The notes below the pieces were generated by a model, which saw nothing but the letters and a program-made list of their open reading frames with translations, was not told where the DNA came from and did no database searches. From contig JARFIW010001750.1 in NCBI GenBank assembly GCA_036346225.1, forward strand, positions 1-64,000: a DNA stretch of 64,000 nucleotides. Reading direction: 5' to 3'. Made by a program: the position numbers and the translations under genes. The stretch comes from Platerodrilus igneus (Eukaryota > Arthropoda > Insecta > Coleoptera > Lycidae). Below, in pieces: positions 57,165 through 64,000 of this stretch (position 1 is its first letter; the number at the start of each line of letters is the position of its first letter).

Positions 57165-57359
57165 CACAGCATTTCTTGACGCCCAAACTGTGGGGCTCGA
57201 ATGTTTTGGAAGGGCCAGTACCTGCAGATATGAGAGGATTCACAGCATTTCTTGACGCCCAAACTGTGGGGCTCGAATGTTTTTTTTTAAAGGGCCAGTA
57301 CCTGGAGATAATGAGAAGGTACACAGCATTTCTTGGCGACCACAACGTGAGGGCTCGAG
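57165..57359 (+). promoter_or_regulatory. Tandem primer-binding modules (three copies)
   Basis: Three units, each an LTR end (CACAGCA at 57165, 57241 and 57322) plus a block complementary to an animal tRNA-Lys 3' end. Blocks 1 and 2 read TGACGCCCAAACTGTGGGGC and continue TCGAA (57177 and 57253). Block 3 begins TGGCGACCACAACGTGAGGG (57334). The spacing is 76 and 81 bp. By comparison with the 3' LTR, block 1 lies within the LTR and block 2 is in the expected PBS place. Block 3 is the only one starting with TGG, which pairs with the tRNA CCA end. Confidence 0.75.
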
Positions 57360-57471
57360 TTCCAAATAAAATTTTTGTTATTTTATTCCAGGAAACTGGC
57401 GATCTGAGAGAGAGTTTCTGTTTGTGGATAAACTTAAGAGTATTTTAGAGTGTGTAGAGTGATTTGAACGT

Positions 57472-58901
57472 ATGCAGAGAAAGGAGTGGTTAAGGAGTCA
57501 AGGAGTGGAAATTGGAAGTGACGATAGTGCATTGTGTGAAAAAATTCGAAAATGGAAGAAGCTGGAGGCAGTAGAGATCAGTCGAGGACGGAATCAGGGA
57601 TCAAGGAAACGAGATGATAATGAGAATGCTAGAGAGGATGAATGAAGAATCGAATAGAGCAAGGAGGAGTCTAACAGAAAATTAGAACAGCTAAGCGATG
57701 AATCGAATAGAGCGAGAGAGGACTCAAATCGAAAATTTGACCGAATGAGTGAAGAATCGAACAGGAAGTTAGAGGAGATTAGTCAGAAAATAGATAAGAC
57801 GAATCAAGAAGTTTCAGAATTTAAAAATAGTCTTACCGTAAAGATGGGGAAGTTGAAAATAGGGTTGATAAAATGAGCGTGATATTACAGGTCTTCGACA
57901 GGAAATGGGACATTTAAGATCCGAAGTACGCATTTTTGTGAAGAAGAGATTAATGTAAAATGACTGAAGTGACGGACTCATGTAGGGATCAGTTAGGCAG
58001 GGTAGAACGCGAAGTTAGTAGTATTAAATACAACATGTCAAATTTAACGGGGATGGTCCCAGATTTTCTACAGGTGGAGTATCATTGGACCAACACATGA
58101 AGTTTTATGGCGATAACAGAGTAAATCCACAAATTTTTATTAATAGTGTAAGAAATCTAGTGGGAAATTTATTTGACGAACAGACTAAACTAAATACGAT
58201 AAAGGCTTTATTAAAGGACAATGCGGAAGCATGGTACAATTTAGTAGGACAGGACATAGACACGTATCAGGACTTTGAAGACAAATTTTACAACATTACT
58301 GGAGTGATCACAAACAGGATCAGATTAGGGACGACTTGATTACAGGAAAATTTAAGGGAGAGTTTGCAGGTTCTAGGGAGCAATATGCCATCCGCAAGTA
58401 CAGTGTGGCCAAACAACTGAATCCACCATTGACGGACAGACAGATTATCAAGTACCTATCACGACATTTTGAACTGGAAATTAGACAACACGTGGCCTTA
58501 CAAAACATCACAGAACGGGAGACATTTTAGAGTATTTGCAGAGATATGACGATGTATGTGTAGGACGGACAAGAGAGATACGAGAACGAAACGTTAACAC
58601 AGTTAGGTTTGACAACAGGACACCGAATTATCCGAGACGGCCTGACTACAACAGAAATTTTCGACCGAATTGGGAACGACGAGGACAGGAATACAGGAGC
58701 AATAGTGCGACTAGGGGACCGACGCCAAGACCTAGTTACACGCGACAGAACAGTTTACCGGAAGTAAACAGGACTGTGACCAGCACGCCGAATAGAGACA
58801 GGGACACGGATATTAACACGAGATGGACGTACGCACAGGTTGTAGAAGGACAACCAGGACCAAGCACGGAAAACAGGATGAGACAGGATTTTAGAACGTG
58901 A
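57472..58901 (+). pseudogene. gag-like region, frameshifted
   Basis: The first ATG is at 57472 (MQRKEWLRSQGVEIGSDDSA), with a stop near 57643. Beyond it a coiled-coil stretch with repeated ESNRKLE / DSNRKF / ESNRKLEEI words (57660-57830) is read in another frame. The capsid-like part is at 58085-58530: FYGDNRVNPQIFINSVRNL, AWYNLVGQDIDTYQDFEDKF, then after a frame change EFAGSREQYAIRKYSVAKQL and IIKYLSRHFELEIRQHVAL, typical of gypsy capsids. The C-terminus (58536-58901) is Arg-rich (NRNFRPNWERRGQEYRSN). It has no CCHC zinc knuckle, as in several insect gypsy groups, so RNA binding would rely on the Arg-rich tail. At least three breaks; some may be homopolymer errors. Confidence 0.75.
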
Positions 58902-58904
58902 CAG

Positions 58905-59920
58905 ACCACTAGATTTCTGTGTAAATGTATACGAACATCCACGTGAATTTTTCAAAATTGAGGAGGAAGTAGAGCCAGAAACTGTAGAAAAATTATGTTT
59001 GCCAATTATTAATTTAGAAATTTTTGAAAATAATGTAGAAGTATTACTTGATACAGGGAAGAGGCGAGTTTAATATCGGAGGAATTCGTCAGCAAAATTA
59101 GGGATAAGGTTTGTGATAGAATTATGCCTATAAAGCGTAGCCATTTAGTAGCTCCAAATAAAAAGAAGTTTGCTGTAGTAAATAGTGTTGTGGTGCTTAG
59201 GATAGATATAGGAGGTTTAAGCTGTGAACAGGAGTTTGTAATTGTACCTGGACTGAAGTTTCAGAGCATTTTAGGTGTTGACTGTATGATGAAGTTAGGG
59301 TTTTGATAGATATGGAAAGGAAGGTAGTAAGGATTAAGGATAGGGTAGTGCCATGGAAGGGCAGTTATGAAGTCACAGAGGATGACACTGGGTTTAGTAT
59401 TAATGTAGTAGAGGTAGAGGATGATGAAGTTAAACAGATCAACACAATAAGATGTCCAGAAGATAGGAGAGTAGAGGTTCAAGCTTTAATACAAAAACAT
59501 GCAGAAGTAGTGGGGGTAGAAGCAACATATCAGGAGCAGGTGAAGGCGAAATTAAGTAAAGATGGCAAGTTTGTTTTTAATAAAGTAGATTTAAGGAATT
59601 CATTCTGGCGGATTCCATTACACAAAAATTCTAGAAGGTACAGAGGATTTTCCGTAGAGGGAAAATTTGATAATTTTAAAGTAGTATCGTTTGGTTTGTC
59701 GGCAGAAAGGGACACAATGATAAATGAGAAACAGACAAGTGTAGGGCATGAAGAAGAAGCAATATGTAAGAGTCAGGATAATAAGGATGATAAGTTTATG
59801 GTATGTGAGATAACAAGGATGTTAAGTGTAGATATAGAAGGGGGAGAGATAGGGATGAAGAGTATTAGGATGGTAAGAAGAAAGACATGGAGGGTCAAGA
59901 AGAGAGTTAGATTTAAATAG
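58905..59920 (+). pseudogene. Protease and truncated reverse transcriptase
   Basis: After the gag stop the frame reads EEVEPETVEKLCLPIINLEI, then VEVLLDTG with the protease catalytic Asp at 59050 (motif DTG). A frameshift follows directly after the motif. The protease continues to FQSILGVDCMMKLG (59258-59300), the conserved ILG block. A linker (59303-59540) ends TYQEQVKAKL. Here the RT fingers are missing: the sequence jumps to FNKVDLRNSFWRIPLHKNS and RGFSVEGKFDNFKVVSFGLS (59577-59703), the palm segment and FGL block. The YxDD motif, RNase H and integrase are absent. What follows (59704-59920) is Lys/Arg/Met-rich with no RT similarity and is probably a deletion join. The enzyme cannot be functional. 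Confidence 0.85.
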
Positions 59921-59999
59921 GATAGGGAGAGAATATGTGTATATAGAAAAGTAGAAGTAAGTGTTTATAGAAAATAAAGCTAGGTATAGGATAAATATG

Positions 60000-60437
60000 G
60001 GAGATAATTAGAAATAGGTTTAGGATGAGAATAAAGAGTAAATGTAGGAAGAAAATAAGATAGGTTAAGTATAGATATTTCTTATAAGATTAGTGGAGAG
60101 TTAGGAATAGAGTAAGAGTAGGATAGGCATATAGGATTAGGTAGGGGGAAGTAAAGTATGGTGAAGATTAGTTAAAAGTTAGGAATAGGATAGGTATATA
60201 GGATGTATATAAGATTAGATGGATAAGTAGGATGAAGTTAGGATAATTTCAGTTTATAGAAGTAGGTGAGAGTTAGGAATAGGATAGGGATATAGGATAG
60301 ATGTAAATATTTTTTGGATTGGAGACAAAGTAGGTAAGTTAGATAGATAAGGGTAGAGAGATAGGCAATTTTTTTGTAATTTTTTTTGTCTAAATGCTTT
60401 ATATTTGAAGTCAAATAAGTGGGATTATTTGTATTCA
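60000..60437. repeat. Purine-rich region with ~90-bp tandem units
   Basis: Three related units around AGAGTTAGGAATAGGATAGG and ATATAGGAT (about 60095, 60175 and 60265) in a strongly A/G-rich strand, between the truncated pol and the polypurine tract. Confidence 0.7.
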
Positions 60438-60450
60438 AATAGGGGGAAAA
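60438..60450 (+). promoter_or_regulatory. Polypurine tract
   Basis: AATAGGGGGAAAA ends at the first base of the 3' LTR (TACTCATATT), as expected for plus-strand priming. It fixes the orientation and the LTR 5' boundary. Confidence 0.85.
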
Positions 60451-62576
60451 TACTCATATTTAGACCAGGGTAGAAAATTAAATAATCACATCAAATAATT
60501 TTAATCACCGTGTATAAGGAATTTCATTAAATAATACGCGTTATTAAAACCATGAAGCATAAATAAACTCGGTTGTTTCAGTAAAATAAGAAATTTAAAT
60601 TATTTATAAGACGCTTTATATCAAAAGAAGCAGTATTGAAAAGCTCTGCGTGTAATGTAATTATTCCTAAACAAAGAGAAATTACGTGCAAAGTTTATAT
60701 TAATTAACTCTATTTAAGTAACCGGTAGTAAAACAAAGTGTACCTATAATAATTAATATTTAAGTTGTATTCGCTAAAATGAAAAGGATAGAAATCAATT
60801 TTAATTGGAGTTAATTAAACCGTTAATAACATATAATACCTATAGAAACTTGTAAAACCCAAGATTAAAATATCACGGAATAAGGCTCTGAGAATTAATA
60901 GTATGTTTAAACACCTGGGTTTATTTAAAAGCTCATTCGGCGTAAATTTTGCAGATAATTAATATTTCAAAGAATCTTGGGAAAACGTCGCATAATAGTT
61001 ACGAGAATTGCTAAAGCTGGGTATTTCACACTCCATGTGGACTAAAATAATCGATAATAAAGAATATCAAGTTGCACCAATAAGAACACGGTAGAGAAGG
61101 AAAGAGAAAATGCGTCAAGCAAAGACACATATTGTAAAGGCGGGATTTAAGCAACGTCACGGGGTCACAATTGGTTAAAAGAGGATGCAAATATCAAAGG
61201 TAGAACAACAATTTCTGTACAAAATCAATTAGTTTTTCTCGGACATGCTTGCGTGCCGTGTGGAAATTTTCTGAGATTTAAATGGGGCGAGTGAAAATTC
61301 GTAAAATCGACGCGTGAGCGGCAGACTGGGAACATGGCATGAGAAATTCTTTAGAATTACCCGTTTTGGGGAACCGACCGACAGACAGGCTTTTGCTATA
61401 TATACCGAGATGAAGATAAACAAGCTCTCTTAGACTTTTGACGATTCGATGCGTTAAAAGCTCGTACATACGCGACTTGATTGAAGATGTTAAACCGTGC
61501 ATTTTAGTTTGATTAAATAATTTAAAAGTTTGCTAGTATATTTTAGTGATTCAAAATAGCTTGTTATTTACGTGCTAACATGAATGTACTTCAGTGCACT
61601 TAGATACAAGGTAATAAAATTTAGTTTCACTGTACCAATTAGCAAAATTTACAACGACGAATGTATACACAAAAGTAGGCAGTTTTGGCGTATAGGGGTG
61701 ACAGAAGCACGAATTTCTTTGCTATTTTTCGGGGGTGTTAATAATTAAATGGTTCAAATACGTGTCTGGATCCATGAATCAAGGGTCAGATAAACACAGA
61801 TGAGGTCCGGAAAGGCCCAGAAACGACTTTGAATGGATGGTGATGGAGCAAATTTTAAAAGCGTAGAGAATCAGAAGCCGTAAATATAATCCTGTTGAAT
61901 GGTGTGATTAACTAAAGAAACGATACTTTGAAGCTACGAGGACAGTAACCTTCAGGTAAATTATACTATTTTGTTTGACATTTTGTGTGTATTGAATGAC
62001 TTTATAATTGATTTACTTTAAATGGACATTAGTGAAATTGTTCTAACCATAAAAGTTTAATTTTAAGATGAACTTTGCTTGTTTAAGTAAAAGGGTATTT
62101 TGTTTTGATGTTCGGGAATATGATGAAACTTTGGGTATGTCTTTGAGCTCAATTAGACAAACCTGGTTAATTAACGTAAAGGGTGGTAGATGCTCCTTTA
62201 TACTCAGACTCCGGTCTGCTTATATTGTTATATTAATTAGTAGGCATCCAACAAGGACTTTAATTGTGGATGCACAGTAAAATGATAATAAAATTAATCT
62301 TGAAATTCTTTTAAAACTGAAATTTATGCTGAGTTTTAAATTTGAAATTTTAATGTATTCTGAATATTGATGTAAATAGAGTTAACGTTGATGTTTTTGG
62401 TAGGAATGTGTTTGTTTTTTTTATGAATGAGGAGGTTTATAGCATTAGGTGAGCAGCCGAGGCGAAAAGCGTAGCTCACGGATTTTAAAGGTATCACAAC
62501 ATTTCTTGACGCCCAAACTGTGGGGCTCGAATGTTTTTGGAAGGGCCAGTACCTGCAGATATGAGAGGATTCACAG

Positions 62577-62578
<2 letters not shown>
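60451..62578 (+). repeat. 3' LTR of family A element
   Basis: 2128 bp, nearly identical to 55115-57247. It ends TTCACAGCA at 62578, right at the AT array. It contains one primer-site block (62507-62532) inside the LTR, about 50 bp before the end. Confidence 0.93.
62068..62280 (+). CDS. Small ORF inside the 3' LTR, 70 codons
   Basis: Identical in translation to 56735-56947; see that entry. It has no start other than the ATG at 62068. Confidence 0.3.
   Translation: MNFACLSKRVFCFDVREYDETLGMSLSSIRQTWLINVKGGRCSFILRLRSAYIVILISRHPTRTLIVDAQ

Positions 62579-62657
<79 letters not shown>
62579..62657. repeat. (AT)n microsatellite, 3' target flank
   Basis: AT arrays interrupted once by AGTATATGTAT. 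It lies between the 3' LTR of family A and the 3' edge of a family B LTR in opposite orientation. Confidence 0.95.
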
Positions 62658-62659
<2 letters not shown>

Positions 62660-64000
62660 CCGTGTAACGCCTATAAAATCTCGCCAGAGTAAAGAAAAAC
62701 CTTCGAGCCCCAACGTTTGGGCGTCATAAATTGCCGTGTAACTTCGCTCTGGATCAGTACTTTCTCCAAAAAAAAACGTTCGAGAATTTATTAATTTCCC
62801 AAACAAAAATCGTAAATTTCACAAATTAGAAATTTCTCAAAGAAAAAAAAATTTTACCCAGATTCTGCTTCCATCAACTTTGATTTCTTCAACCGCTTCC
62901 CTGGCTAGCTCTATTGGGCCTCTTCTTGGGTACCTAGATTTACTATCATACTCTTTATTGTTCACGCACACTCTCAATAAAACCACAAAATAATACAACA
63001 ATCATACAATATTTATTTACCACTATTTACAAATAAAACTTCAAGATTATTTACATTTCGGTGCTCAAGTTACACCTCAATAAATTCTATCTTTGTAAAG
63101 TCCAGGATTTTAAATTGAAATATCAAACACATTGAATGTAACAGGAGTAAATGGGCCCTGAATAATACCTTATTTTTCTTTTTTATTTATAATTATTTCT
63201 AATTAGTACACTCTGGAGTATTGTGAGTTTATGATAACCCAGTTTATTTTATTAATGTATGCTTTTTACTTTGCATGCTCTTACTACAAACACAAAAAAA
63301 CCCATGTACTCTTAACAATAAAATTTTAAATTCATGAGGAATGTTAATAAGCTTCATATACACCTTTAGATTTATATTCAAATACCATAATAAAAGTTAA
63401 CTATACGAATTATTTTCGATACGCAAAATAATGCAAAATACCATCAATGTTCACTCTCACACATCACAATAATTTTCATAGTTTATAAAAAACAGCAAAT
63501 TCTAATGCATTACCTGGAATTTCTTGAAGATCTCTTCTCCGTTGAAGATGAAGTAAGTTCCTGCACCCTTGGTCTCGTTGTTCTGCTCTGCTTGCCGCCT
63601 CCAGCTATTTATAGATGAACACCATCTAAGTTGTGCTGCATGCTATTCATTCAAGATCCCTTCAAATCCAAATCCAAGTATATTACACTTTTTTTTTATT
63701 ATTGCTTAATTTAATTTACGTTACTTTACTTTACTTTACGAGCTTGTTCAAATATCTGTTGCACCTCAGTTAAAATCAAACTCGACACTTTCCGCGTTTC
63801 AAACTATGAGGCCAACACTGTACTATTTAATTTAATAATTTTAATACTTACAAGCTCGTTAGTAGATTTTGTACGTAGTAAGCGATGCAAATTAACGAAG
63901 TCAAAGAGCGAAGTCAAAAGAGAGCTTAATAACTCTTCTCTCATATTTATACAATTCTAAGTGTAACCTCTCTAAACCCTCCTAACGCGAAATACTTAAT
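62658..64000 (-). repeat. Gypsy family B LTR, partial (runs off window)
   Basis: The minus-strand copy aligns with 34491-35800. The sense 3' edge has one clear module (62690-62745 region: ACGGCAA, then TGACGCCCAAACGTTGGGGC) and ends with a second ACGGCAAT at the AT array. Its primer-site block is the closest of the family B blocks to a tRNA-Lys 3' end. A splice-donor-like CCAGGTAATG (complement at about 63510-63520) lies at the same place in both B copies. A family-B internal region could lie beyond the window. Confidence 0.7.

Larger units (their letters stand above)
55115..57247 (+). repeat. 5' LTR of family A element
   Basis: From TACTCATATTTAGACC to CACAGCA (57241-57247); the length (2133 bp) is taken from the match to the 3' LTR. 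It contains a TATA-like word at 56066-56073, a donor-like TTCAGGTAAATT at about 56615, a 70-codon ORF (56735-56947), and one primer-site-like block inside its own 3' edge (57177-57201). The ends TACT...AGCA are not the canonical TG...CA. Confidence 0.93.
55115..62578 (+). mobile_element. Family A Ty3/gypsy retrotransposon, internally deleted
   Basis: A 7.46-kb element with two LTRs of about 2.13 kb, a tRNA-Lys-type primer-binding region (57253-57359), a gag-like region, a protease, part of RT, and a polypurine tract (60438-60450) against the 3' LTR. The internal part is only about 3.2 kb. Most of RT and all of RNase H, integrase and any env are missing. It is therefore a non-autonomous deletion derivative that would have needed proteins from a complete relative. 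The LTRs differ by only about seven substitutions and several homopolymer-length changes (roughly 99.5% identical by eye), so insertion was recent. It lies in an (AT)n array on both sides, in keeping with the TATA/ATAT target preference known for the 17.6/297 group of insect gypsy elements. Confidence 0.92.

Noticed and set aside
57397..57414. TGGCGATCTGAGAGAGAG as the element's primer-binding site
   Set aside because: It starts with TGG, but it lies 150 bp past the LTR end and the tRNA-Lys-like blocks between them recur at every LTR edge.

Overview
The window is eukaryotic, A+T-rich and built almost entirely of transposable elements in various states of decay. The families seen (Ty3/gypsy elements with tRNA-Lys primer sites, mariner, piggyBac, pogo/jerky, jockey-like LINEs, tRNA-derived SINEs, and TTAGGTTAG-type palindromes) point to an arthropod, most likely an insect. 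The species cannot be told from the sequence. I find no intact host gene, rRNA gene, functional tRNA gene or CRISPR array.

Layout. 1-3.4 kb: two long solo LTRs (family A) placed tail to tail around an (AT)n array. 3.4-6.4 kb: A+T-rich unique-looking DNA. 6.4-8.2 kb: a jockey-like LINE relic. 11.1-15 kb: a piggyBac transposase relic split by a Tc1/mariner-type element with ~60-bp inverted repeats. 16.9-19.0 kb: gypsy reverse transcriptase relic split by a repeat insertion with a TCTTCGG-rich minisatellite. 20.8-21.0 kb: a MITE. 21.9-27.9 kb: the least explained block. It holds a small cysteine-containing ORF and three abutting minus-strand ORFs (about 770 codons together) with a Y..K / R.E signature suggestive of a replication initiator. 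Beside these lie four 18-bp iterons bracketed by CCGACCTAGGTCGG-type palindromes and a 192-bp hairpin. 28.8-30.4 kb: LINE reverse transcriptase relic (minus). 32-36 kb: solo LTRs of families A and B. 36.7-38.0 kb: mariner with both TIRs. 40.6-41.9 kb: pogo/jerky transposase relic. 46-48.4 and 51.8-53.8 kb: further family A solo LTRs. 53.9-54.8 kb: inverted SINE cluster. 55.1-62.6 kb: a family A element with both LTRs nearly identical (about 2.13 kb each), a decayed gag, a protease and a largely deleted pol. 62.7 kb to the end: a family B LTR.

Two patterns link the elements. First, the LTRs sit in (AT)n arrays, and at least two of these arrays look like the (TA)n tails of a SINE. Second, the 3' edges of the LTRs carry zero to three tandem copies of a ~76-81 bp module made of an LTR end (ACAGCA) plus a tRNA-Lys primer-binding-like sequence. 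The LTR edge therefore seems to move from copy to copy.

Many differences between the two LTRs of the young element are homopolymer-length changes. Some reading-frame breaks described here may therefore be sequencing errors rather than decay.
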